64,000 bases of DNA from Martinezella lusitana (GTDB taxonomy: Bacteria > Pseudomonadota > Alphaproteobacteria > Rhizobiales > Rhizobiaceae). The stretch spans positions 434,001-498,000 of the forward strand of contig NZ_JAFEVL010000020.1 of assembly GCF_016901135.1 (NCBI RefSeq). Direction: 5' to 3'. This document shows positions 29,918 to 38,260 of the stretch, piece by piece; position 1 is the stretch's first letter; every line of letters begins with the position of its first letter. A model generated the notes under the pieces. The model did not search any database. It was given only the letters and a program-made list of their open reading frames with translations, and was not told the DNA's origin. The translations under genes were made by a program, and so were the position numbers.

Positions 29918-30808
29918 TCAGCCTAATATTTCGGCGTCGATACGATTCTTGAAAGCGAGCAGATCATTCCATGCGAGCCGCTTGTTGATCGGCGCGGTGA
30001 GCAATTCCTGCGGATGAAGGCTGGCGATTGCCGGGATCGTTCGGCCGAGAATGCTGATTTCCCGCCATTGTCCGCGCAGTCCGTGGATGGTCTCGCCGCT
30101 GTCGAAGAAATGCCGCGCGGTGAAATTGCCAAGCAGCAGCAAGGCCTTCGGCTCTGTGAGCGCTATCTGCCGCTCTATGAACGGACGGCATATCTCGATT
30201 TCCGGTGCTGAGGGCGTGCGGTTGCCCGGCGGCCGCCACGGGATGACGTTGGTGAGCAGGATATCGTCGCGCCGCAGGCCGATGGCGGCCAGCATCTTGT
30301 CCAGCAACAGTCCGGCGCGGCCGGCAAAGGGCACGCCTTCCCGATCGTCGTCGGCACTCGGCATCGGGCCGATCACCATGATCCGGCTTTCGGCCGTGCC
30401 GCTTGCAAAGATCGTCGAGCGGGCGCTGTTTTTCAGATTGCAGCCGTTGAAGGCCTCGATTGCGGTCTTCAGCTCGGCAAGCGACCGCGCGCTTTCAGCC
30501 GCGAATCGGGCCTGCTCCATAACCTGTTCGTCGGGGATCGCGGGCGCATTGCGCGGCGAGGTAGGGGGCGGGACAGCAACTGGCTTCGCACTCTGACGAC
30601 GATCCGGCTGCACTTTCGCCGCAGGCGGCGGTGGTGCTTCGGCACGCGGCGGCGCCGCTCTTGCTCCCTGTCGTGCGGCCCGCATAGCCTCGAATTCGGC
30701 AAAACGGTCGACCGGCTGCTCTTCCAGCAGCCAGTCGATCCCGGCATCTGCATGAAAATGCAGGAGAGCGGCAAGTTCGGCCGGTGTTAGGTCGCTGGCG
30801 GAGATCAT
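29918..30808 (-). CDS. Uracil-DNA glycosylase superfamily protein with altered motifs
   Basis: 296 residues. A Pro/Ala-rich linker (about 45-95) precedes a family-4-like UDG domain. Motif 1 at 147-163 reads GPMPSADDDREGVPFAG, where family 4 usually has GEAPG..E. The second motif is HPQELL (265-270), and NVIPWRPPGNRTPS (187-200) is recognisable. Of the four iron-sulfur ligand positions, C123 and C207 are kept, but the first is F120 and the third is W191, so a 4Fe-4S cluster is unlikely. It probably still binds DNA, but catalytic activity is uncertain. The gene sits 55 nt from the Hsp70 gene on the same strand. Confidence 0.8.
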   Translation of the reverse strand: MISASDLTPAELAALLHFHADAGIDWLLEEQPVDRFAEFEAMRAARQGARAAPPRAEAPPPPAAKVQPDRRQSAKPVAVPPPTSPRNAPAIPDEQVMEQARFAAESARSLAELKTAIEAFNGCNLKNSARSTIFASGTAESRIMVIGPMPSADDDREGVPFAGRAGLLLDKMLAAIGLRRDDILLTNVIPWRPPGNRTPSAPEIEICRPFIERQIALTEPKALLLLGNFTARHFFDSGETIHGLRGQWREISILGRTIPAIASLHPQELLTAPINKRLAWNDLLAFKNRIDAEILG

Positions 30809-30863
30809 GGACGAACTGTAGCCAATGCGGCACAGGAACGAAAGAGCAGGGCAGCGTGCTCTT

Positions 30864-32153
30864 TCACGCCGTCCACTGGGCGATATCCTCGCGCTCGCCG
30901 ATCAGCGCGAGGCCATGGGCGATCGAGAGCAGCTCGCCGCCCGTCTCGATGCGCTCCTGACCGAAGCGTTCCGTGAAGATGCGCCGCACAGCCGGCACGA
31001 AGGACGTGCCGCCCGTCAGGAACACCTTGTCGATCGCGTCGGGCGATGTCCTGGTGGTCGTGAGCACATCGTCCAGCGCCCCTTCGATACGGGCAAGGTC
31101 GTCCGCGATCCACTTTTCGAAGTCCGCCCTGCGGACAAGCTTGCGGCCTGCCTTGCCGAGGGGCGGGAAGTTGAACTCCGCCTCTTCATCAGCCGAAAGG
31201 GCCATCTTCGTTGCCGACACGGCCTGATAGAGCGGATAGCCCTCGTCATGCTCGACGAGATCGATGAAGGTCTCCAGCTTTTCCGGCTCCAGGCTGCTGC
31301 GAACGAGCGTTTTCAGGTCGGCATATTCGCGCGAGGTCTTGAAGATGGAAAGCTGGTTCCAGCGGCCGAAGTTGGCGTAATAGGAGGTGGGCATTTCCAG
31401 CAGCTTGTCGAAGCTCCTGAAGAAGCTGCCCTTGCCGATTGCCGGCGAGACGATGTTGTCGATCATCCGGAAGTCGAAATGATCGCCGGCGATGCCGACG
31501 CCGGAGTGGCCTATCGGGGTGGCGGTGAGCTTGCCGGCATGGGTCTCGAAGCGGATGAGCGAATAGTCCGTCGTGCCGCCGCCGAAGTCGGCTACCAGCA
31601 CGGTCGCATCCTTCTTCAGATGCTGGGCGAAGTAGAAGGCCGCCGCTACCGGCTCATAGACATAGTGGATTTCCGGGAAACCGAAGCGGGAGAGGGCCGC
31701 GTTGTAGCGTTCCGTGGCGAGTGCGGGGTCGGGATTGGCGCCGGCAAAATGCACCGGCCGGCCTGCGACAATCCGTGAAATATCGGTTGGCCAGCCGTCT
31801 CCGGCGTAGGCGCGCAAGCGCCGCACAAAGATCTCCATCAGATCTTCGAAACGATGGCGCTTGGCGAAAATCAGCGTGCCCTGGAAGAGCGCGCTCGCGG
31901 CAAAGGTCTTGATCGATTGCAGAAAGCGGCAGTCGCCCGGATTGTCGATGAACTGCTGGATGGCCGCATGCCCGGCCTCGACCTTCAGTGCAGCGGCTCC
32001 GAGCCCCGGGTCCTTCATGAAGGAGAGAGCGGTGCGCATGCTGTCGGCCGTGCCGGCAGCGCTGTTGAAGGCGACCGATCGCGTCGCCGGCCCATCGGCC
32101 AGCGCCAGGACAGTATTCGTCGTGCCGAAGTCGAAACCAAGCGCCCGAGCCAT
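30864..32153 (-). CDS. Hsp70-family chaperone of the YegD type
   Basis: 429 residues from the ATG at 32153 (MARALGFDFGTTNTVLALAD), with AAGGAG 8 nt upstream; the frame is open 64 codons further without support. The actin-like ATPase domain is complete: phosphate 1 loop FDFGTTNT, VADFGGGTTDYSL, and VFLTGGTSFVPAVRRIF near the C terminus. As in YegD, the protein ends after the nucleotide-binding domain and has no DnaK-type substrate-binding domain. The cellular role of YegD-like proteins is unclear. Cytoplasmic. Confidence 0.9.
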   Translation of the reverse strand: MARALGFDFGTTNTVLALADGPATRSVAFNSAAGTADSMRTALSFMKDPGLGAAALKVEAGHAAIQQFIDNPGDCRFLQSIKTFAASALFQGTLIFAKRHRFEDLMEIFVRRLRAYAGDGWPTDISRIVAGRPVHFAGANPDPALATERYNAALSRFGFPEIHYVYEPVAAAFYFAQHLKKDATVLVADFGGGTTDYSLIRFETHAGKLTATPIGHSGVGIAGDHFDFRMIDNIVSPAIGKGSFFRSFDKLLEMPTSYYANFGRWNQLSIFKTSREYADLKTLVRSSLEPEKLETFIDLVEHDEGYPLYQAVSATKMALSADEEAEFNFPPLGKAGRKLVRRADFEKWIADDLARIEGALDDVLTTTRTSPDAIDKVFLTGGTSFVPAVRRIFTERFGQERIETGGELLSIAHGLALIGEREDIAQWTA

Positions 32154-32364
32154 GCCCGCACTCCTTTCCGTCGAAATTTTCTGGATTGGGCAAAGCCCCT
32201 GTGAGGCGCGAGACGCGCCACTGTCGCAAAGAGGGCGCGTCATGACATAGCTGGATAGCAAGTGCAAGACTTGGCGATGGGTTTTGTTCGGCCTGCCCAA
32301 ATACGCGTCCGGTGACATTCCCGGCTCGCGCAGAGCCATCGGCAATTCCAGTCACGCCAAGCGA

Positions 32365-32388
32365 AACGGGCGCCTCTCGGCGCCCGTT
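32365..32388 (-). terminator. Terminator of the RND efflux operon
   Basis: AACGGGCGCC-TCTC-GGCGCCCGTT forms a 10-bp stem directly after the RND pump stop at 32393. Read on the - strand, the stem ends in GTTTCGC, a short T run. Confidence 0.72.
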
Positions 32389-32392
32389 GATC

Positions 32393-35300
32393 TCATTCGG
32401 CGGCGATGGCCGTTGGCCTGTCTTTCGGATGCTGGTCCCTGTCCTTGCGTTTGCCGAGGCGAGCCAGGAAGTCGTTCAGGCGGTTCATCTCAAGGAAGAT
32501 GACCGGCGTGATGAACAGCGTCAGAAGCTGCGAGACCACCAGACCGCCGACAACGGCCACGCCGAGCGGTTGCCGAAGCTCGGAGCTGGCGCCGCCGCCA
32601 ACAGCGATCGGCAGCGCACCAAGCAGGGCGCAGAAGGTCGTCATCATGATCGGCCGGAAACGGCGAACGCAGGCTTCGTGGATCGCGTCCGCCGGTGATA
32701 CGCCGCTACCGGATCGAAGCGTTTCCAGCGCCACGTCGATCATCATGATCGCGTTCTTCTTGACGATACCGATCAGCATTAGCAAGCCGATGAGCGCGAT
32801 GATCGACAGGTCGAAGCCGAAGACTTTCAGGGCAAGCAGGGCGCCGAGAGCGGCGGCCGGCAGACCCGACAGAATAGTGAGCGGATGGATGAAGCTCTCA
32901 TAGAGAACCCCAAGCACCACGTAGATCGTCAGCACGGCAGCCAGGATCAGATATGGCGTGCTGCCTTGCGATTGCTGGAAGATCTGGGCGGTACCGCCGT
33001 AGGACGTAAAGATGTCCGCCGGCATGTTGATGTCCTTCTTGATCTGATCGATCCGGGCTGTGGCGTCACCAAGCGCTTCGCCGGCCGGCAGATTGAAGGA
33101 AACGGTGGTCGAAACGAGCTGTCCCGTCTGGTTGATGGTGACAGGCCCCGTCGTGCGCTGGACATGAGCGAAGTCCGACAAGGGAACCAGCGCACCGCTT
33201 GCTGAAGAGACGTGGATATCCTGCAGCCTCTGGTCATCCCAAGGCGTGCTGGTGTCGAATTCGACCATGACGTCATAGCTGTCGCCGGTGGTTTGAATCT
33301 GCGCGGCGTCAAAACCGCCGAACGCTTCCTCCAGCGTCGTGCGTAGCTGGTTGTTGTTGATGCCGTAGAGTGCCGCTTTTTCGGTGTCGATGACGATGTT
33401 GGCTTGCAGGGCGTTGTTCTGCTCGTCCGATGCAACGTCCGTGAAGCGCGGATCGCGGCGCATCTGCTCCAGCATCTTGTTGGCCCAAAGATTGGTCTGG
33501 TCGGCACTCAGCGCCTGTATAACCAGCTGATATTGGCTCGCAGTCTGGCGGCCGCCGAAGCGCAGGCTTTGTTGCGGCGTGATGTAAGCCCGCAAGCCGG
33601 GGATCGACGCGATGCTGGCGCGGAGTTCACGCAGCGTCTGGTCCAGCGGCGGCCGCTGATCCTTCGGCTTCATCTGGACAAACATTGTGCCGTTGTTCAG
33701 CGGCTGGCGGGTACTGCCGCCAACGATCGACATGACGTGGCCAACGGCCGGGTTCTGTTTGACAAGCGCGGCCGCCTGGTTCTGCAGGTCTCGCATGGCC
33801 GGAAAGGATATATCCTGACGCGCCTGTGTGGAAATCTGCAGTCGGCCGATGTCCTCCGTCGGAAAGAAACTCGCCGGCAGCACCATGAACAAATAGACTG
33901 AGAGCCCCACCGAGCCGAGGAAGCTGAGCAGCACGATGCCCCGATTGCGCAGGCACCACGCGACACCCGTGTCGTATCCGCGCTGTACTGCGTCAAACCC
34001 GCGGTTGAAGAGGCGCACCGGATAGGGTGGCTGTCCGTGGCCGGCCGACAGCCGTGAACTGAGCATCGGCGTCACGGTAAGGGAAACGATAGCGGAAGAG
34101 ACGATGGCAATGGCGACGACCATGCCGAACTCGTTGAAGATACGACCGACAACGCCGCCCATCAGCAGGATCGGGATAAACACCGCGATCAGCGAGATGG
34201 ACATGGAGATGATGGTGTAGCTGACCTCGGCCGATCCCTTGATCGCCGCTTGTAGCACCGGCATGCCTTCCTCGACATGTCGCAATATGTTTTCCAGCAT
34301 GACGATTGCATCATCCACCACAAGGCCGACCGCGAGTGTCAATCCTAGCAGTGAGATATTGTCGACGCTGTAGCCCAGTACATACATCATGCCAAAGGTC
34401 GAAATCAGCGACAGCGGCACGGCAAGGCCGGGAATGATCGTTGCTGTCACATGTCCGGTAAAGAGATAGATGACGAGAACGACCAGGCCGATCGTCAGCA
34501 ACAGCGTGAACTTCACGTCCGATATGGCATCGCGGATCGGCTGTGCCGAGTCGTTCATGACGCTCGTCGTCACCGAGGCGGGAATTTCCGCATGCAGTTG
34601 CGGCAGCTTTTTGTTGATCGCGTCGACGACTTCGACGGTGTTGGCGTCCGGCTGACGCTGGATCGCAAGAATGATCGCCCGTTTGCCATCGTACCACGAG
34701 CCTGCGTTGGTATTTTGCACGCTGTCCTGCACGTCGGCGACATCGCTCAGGTGGATCGGCGCGCCGTTGGGATTGGCGATGACCAACGACTTGAATTGTG
34801 CGGCACTAGTATTCTGCGTATTGGCATTGAGCGTCATGCTCTGCTTGTTGTTTTGCAGAGTGCCGACCGGGACCTGGCTGTTGGCATTGACGATTGCGGT
34901 GTTGACGGTGTCGATGCCCATGCCGAGAGCCTGCAGCTTGTCCGGATCGACTTCGACTCGCACGGCGTAGGTTTGCGCGCCATAGACGGTTACTTCAGCG
35001 ACGCCTGAGATCGTCGATAGCGAAGGTGAGATGATGTCTTCGGCGATTTCGTCGAGCTTGCTGCGCGGCATCGTATCGCTCTGCACGGCAAGCAGCATGA
35101 TCGGAGCGTCGGCCGGGTTCGTTTTTTTGTAGCCCGGCGGCGTCGTCAGATTGTTCGGCAACTGGCGATTTGCATTCGAGATCGCGGCCTGAACATCGCC
35201 GGCAGCAGCATCGATGCTGCGACTAAGATCGAACTGGAGCACGATACTCGTATTGCCGAGCGAGCTCGTTGAAGAGATTTCATTGATGCCGGGTATAGTT

Positions 35301-35512
35301 TCGAACTGCTTGATCAGCGGCGTGGAAACCGAGGTCGCCATCGTCTGCGGCGAGGCGCCGGTCAACTGTGCCGAAACGTTGATGGTCGGAAAATCGACCT
35401 GGGGCACAGCTGCGACCGGCACGAGCTGATAGCCCGCCAAGCCGGCCAGAACGACACCCAAAGCCAGAAGCGTCGTCGCAACAGGCCGCTCGATACAGAA
35501 CCTGGGTATCAT
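32393..35512 (-). CDS. RND multidrug efflux permease (AcrB/MdtBC family)
   Basis: 1039 residues, full HAE1-type length. It begins MIPRFCIERPVATTLLALGV. About twelve membrane spans are arranged as 1+5+1+5, with two large periplasmic loops. The proton-relay aspartates are in TM4 (LAVGLVVDDAIVMLEN). A second set of spans ends in FITPVIFLEMNRLND. It would export hydrophobic compounds using proton influx, with the adaptor upstream and an outer-membrane channel encoded elsewhere. Its start overlaps the adaptor's stop (ATGA). The substrate cannot be read from the sequence. Confidence 0.94.
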   Translation of the reverse strand: MIPRFCIERPVATTLLALGVVLAGLAGYQLVPVAAVPQVDFPTINVSAQLTGASPQTMATSVSTPLIKQFETIPGINEISSTSSLGNTSIVLQFDLSRSIDAAAGDVQAAISNANRQLPNNLTTPPGYKKTNPADAPIMLLAVQSDTMPRSKLDEIAEDIISPSLSTISGVAEVTVYGAQTYAVRVEVDPDKLQALGMGIDTVNTAIVNANSQVPVGTLQNNKQSMTLNANTQNTSAAQFKSLVIANPNGAPIHLSDVADVQDSVQNTNAGSWYDGKRAIILAIQRQPDANTVEVVDAINKKLPQLHAEIPASVTTSVMNDSAQPIRDAISDVKFTLLLTIGLVVLVIYLFTGHVTATIIPGLAVPLSLISTFGMMYVLGYSVDNISLLGLTLAVGLVVDDAIVMLENILRHVEEGMPVLQAAIKGSAEVSYTIISMSISLIAVFIPILLMGGVVGRIFNEFGMVVAIAIVSSAIVSLTVTPMLSSRLSAGHGQPPYPVRLFNRGFDAVQRGYDTGVAWCLRNRGIVLLSFLGSVGLSVYLFMVLPASFFPTEDIGRLQISTQARQDISFPAMRDLQNQAAALVKQNPAVGHVMSIVGGSTRQPLNNGTMFVQMKPKDQRPPLDQTLRELRASIASIPGLRAYITPQQSLRFGGRQTASQYQLVIQALSADQTNLWANKMLEQMRRDPRFTDVASDEQNNALQANIVIDTEKAALYGINNNQLRTTLEEAFGGFDAAQIQTTGDSYDVMVEFDTSTPWDDQRLQDIHVSSASGALVPLSDFAHVQRTTGPVTINQTGQLVSTTVSFNLPAGEALGDATARIDQIKKDINMPADIFTSYGGTAQIFQQSQGSTPYLILAAVLTIYVVLGVLYESFIHPLTILSGLPAAALGALLALKVFGFDLSIIALIGLLMLIGIVKKNAIMMIDVALETLRSGSGVSPADAIHEACVRRFRPIMMTTFCALLGALPIAVGGGASSELRQPLGVAVVGGLVVSQLLTLFITPVIFLEMNRLNDFLARLGKRKDRDQHPKDRPTAIAAE

Positions 35513-36750
35513 TGCTGCGCTCCAACTGAAATCGTTTCGCTTTTCTGGCTCGACTGACCGTCCGCAGCCGCCACGTTCTCAGACTTTCCGTCGTTGAATT
35601 GCTCGACAACATTCTGGCCGTCGATCAACTGCACCTGCCCTTCCACGACGACATGGTCTCCCTCGGAAAGACCTTTGGCAATGGCTGTGAAGCCGCCATT
35701 CGCGCGCTCCACGGTGACCGGCGTCATATGAACCTTGTTGTCCTTTACGACATAGGCAAAGAAGCCGTCCGGGCCGGGGCTGATCGCAACCGTCGGAGCG
35801 ACGATCACCGGCTCATTGTCGTTAAGATGAACGACGACGTTGACCGCCCGGCCGGGCCAGATCGCACCATTGGCATTTTCGAACTTCGCCTTGACGATGA
35901 TGGTACCGGACGTGGGGTCCACTGTGTTGTCGAAGAAGCTGACTGCACCCTGGCGGACCTTACCCTTGCTCGACTGCGGAACGGTGCTGACCGCCACAAC
36001 ACCGGCCTTCATGGCTTCCTCCAATTCCCGCAGTTGATTTTGCTGCATATGGAATTGCACGTAGATCGGATCGTATTGGGTAATAGTCACGACTGCGGAG
36101 CCGGGAGTGAGATAGGCACCGGGGCTGGGGACGACATTGCCAAGGCGGCCGTCATAGGGTGCACGGATTTGCGTGTTCTCCAGCAGAACCTGGTCGGATG
36201 CGAGCTGGGCCTTGTCGGCGTTAACGTCGGCAGCGGCCGTATCGCGTGCTGCCACGGCCTGGTCGACCGTCTGCTGCGTCCCAGCATTGGCGAGCAGGCT
36301 CTTGGCTCGGGTAAGGGCTGATTCTGCCGCCACGAGTGTCGCCTGATCCTTGGCTATGGTCGCTTGATCCTTGTCGACGGCGGCCTGCGCGGTCCGCGCA
36401 TCGAGCTTTGCGATCAGGTCGCCAGCCTTGACCATCGCTCCATCCGTAGCTTCGATCGAAGTAACGATGCCGGATTCCTGCGCGGCAATGGTCGTTGCAT
36501 TTTGTGCAACGGCCGAGCCAGTGGCAGTGATGTCATTTGGCAGGAGCCTCTTGGTGACGGCAGCCGTCTTGACGGTCGAAGAGAGGGTGGCTTGCTTTTT
36601 GCCGCCTGCCGGTGCCGTCTTGCCGCCATCCTTGGTTTCTGCGGAGGCCTGCTCAACGAATGTGGAAAGAAAAGGAATGCGGTCGCGATAGCCCCATGCT
36701 GCAAGGGCAGCGACAACAAGAAGGCCGAGGGGAAGCCAAAATTTTTTCAT
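35509..36750 (-). CDS. RND efflux periplasmic adaptor (membrane fusion protein)
   Basis: 413 residues from the ATG at 36750 (MKKFWLPLGLLVVAALAAWGY); a TTG at 36780 is the only alternative. An N-terminal membrane segment is followed by a biotinyl-lipoyl half (ESGIVTSIEATDGAMVKAGD), a coiled-coil hairpin rich in Ala/Gln/Asp (about 130-190), the second lipoyl half (IRAPYDGRLGNVVPSPGAYL) and beta-barrel domains (YVQFHMQQNQLREL; GRAVNVVVHL). It bridges the RND pump and an outer-membrane channel. The two genes form an operon. A 6-bp inverted repeat (36857-36876) lies upstream. Confidence 0.93.
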   Translation of the reverse strand: MKKFWLPLGLLVVAALAAWGYRDRIPFLSTFVEQASAETKDGGKTAPAGGKKQATLSSTVKTAAVTKRLLPNDITATGSAVAQNATTIAAQESGIVTSIEATDGAMVKAGDLIAKLDARTAQAAVDKDQATIAKDQATLVAAESALTRAKSLLANAGTQQTVDQAVAARDTAAADVNADKAQLASDQVLLENTQIRAPYDGRLGNVVPSPGAYLTPGSAVVTITQYDPIYVQFHMQQNQLRELEEAMKAGVVAVSTVPQSSKGKVRQGAVSFFDNTVDPTSGTIIVKAKFENANGAIWPGRAVNVVVHLNDNEPVIVAPTVAISPGPDGFFAYVVKDNKVHMTPVTVERANGGFTAIAKGLSEGDHVVVEGQVQLIDGQNVVEQFNDGKSENVAAADGQSSQKSETISVGAQQ

Positions 36751-37176
36751 ATTTAAAGAACCGGTCGAAGCGAGTTGCAAAAACGCGATGACATCGAGGT
36801 GTATTTATTGCGTCGCACAACAAAGACGGGCTTCGCCGCAATTCATCACATCGCCGTTACCGCTAACGTTCGGTAATTCTGTCCCTATAACGTGAATTTA
36901 TGAACGCTCATCCAGCGCAATTTATCACAGTTCGACAGGACGAAAAATTAAAGCTTGGAAAGCTTTCAACTTGCTCTGCATTGTGCGGCGCAGCAAATAG
37001 TCAGATGATTATTTTTTGATTGCCGCCATGTAATAAATGGAGGGCTGCATGCGCTTTTACAGCACTTATCGCGCAAAGACAGGCCGCAGGCGTCATGGCA
37101 GGCCCGTTTTTGCTCACGTAATTGTGTTGACGGGCCCCATTTACAAGGACCCGTTCTTGATTTGCCGGTGACGACT
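36751..37176. promoter_or_regulatory. Region upstream of the RND operon
   Basis: 426 bases. TTACCG (36857-36862) and CGGTAA (36871-36876) form an inverted repeat with an 8-nt spacer, about 107 bp before the adaptor start, and could be a regulator site. The stretch 36880-37030 is AT-rich. No gene is called. No regulator gene is adjacent to the pump. Confidence 0.45.
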
Positions 37177-37965
37177 TTAGAGGGATCGCGCAGCACCTCC
37201 GTCGCAGCGAACCAGTGTCCCGGTCACGTAGCTTGCGGGTTCGCTGCAGAGAAAAGCGGCTGTCGCTGCGAACTCCTCGACGCGGCCATAGCGGCCGGCG
37301 GGAATGCGGTGCTGACGCTCGGTGCTGACCTCCTCCAGGCTCTTGCCACCGCGCTTGGCCGTCGCGGCGTCGAGCTCGGCCAGGCGGTCGGTGGCAATGC
37401 TGCCCGGCAGAAGCATGTTCACCGTGATCCCTTGCGCCGCCACTTCGCTCGCCAAGGTCTTGCTCCAGCCGGCGAGCGCCGGGCGCAACGTGTTGGAGAG
37501 CGCCAGATTGGGGATCGGCTCGATGACGCCGGAGGAGGCGACGGTGAGTATGCGTCCCCATCCTTGCGCCTTCATATCAGGCAACAATGCGTTGGTGAGG
37601 GTGATGATCCGCGCCACCATGGAGATGAAATAGGTCTCCAGCCGCTCGGCAGTCATATCCTCAGTCGTTCCCGGCGTCGGGCCACCGGTATTGTTGACGA
37701 GAATATCGATGCCGCCGAGTTTCTCGGTAACCGCCTTGCCGATGATCTCAATGAAATTCTCATCGTTGAGATCGGCCCAGATCCAGTCGGCCCGGCCTTT
37801 CCCTTCGGCGTTGATAGCCTTGCAATTGCTGTCAAGCCTCTCGCCGTTGCGGCCGCAAAGCAGGACGTTTACGCCCTCTCGCGCCAGCGCAACGGCGATG
37901 CCATGCCCCAGACCCTTGGAGGAGGCGAGCACCAGCGCGCGTTTCCCGTCGATACGAAGATCCAT
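37177..37965 (-). CDS. Atypical short-chain dehydrogenase/reductase
   Basis: 262 residues from the ATG at 37965 (MDLRIDGKRALVLASSKGLG). The Rossmann fold is clear: ASSKGLGHGIA for the cofactor, LVNNTGGPTPG (NNAG equivalent), and ITVNMLLPGSIATDR. The active-site serine S144 (TVASSGV) is kept, but the usual YxxxK is S157-N-T-L-R161, so both the catalytic tyrosine and lysine are replaced. A similar pattern exists in a subgroup annotated as 3-oxoacyl-ACP reductases. Activity as a conventional SDR is doubtful. Divergent from the ETF oxidoreductase gene. Confidence 0.88.
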   Translation of the reverse strand: MDLRIDGKRALVLASSKGLGHGIAVALAREGVNVLLCGRNGERLDSNCKAINAEGKGRADWIWADLNDENFIEIIGKAVTEKLGGIDILVNNTGGPTPGTTEDMTAERLETYFISMVARIITLTNALLPDMKAQGWGRILTVASSGVIEPIPNLALSNTLRPALAGWSKTLASEVAAQGITVNMLLPGSIATDRLAELDAATAKRGGKSLEEVSTERQHRIPAGRYGRVEEFAATAAFLCSEPASYVTGTLVRCDGGAARSL

Positions 37966-38260
37966 CTTGATCACCCTTCTGCTATCCGGATTTCCCAAGC
38001 GAGACTTATAAAGCGCCTTCAGCCGATTTTGAAAGTCAGACCATGGCGGCAGGCAGACAAATAGGACCGAAAAGTTGACGTTAACGTAAAGGTAATTTAA
38101 CTTGATTGTCGCGTTGGGCGAATTGGGGGATTGCCTGTCGCTTCCCGGCTCGACAATCCCTTCCCATTTTGACAAGAGATAACCGAAATGGGGAAGACGC
38201 CCAAAGGGGACAAGGCCGCGCTCCGATGCCATCGTGCGCCCGGCCAATCGGAGAGAGTGG

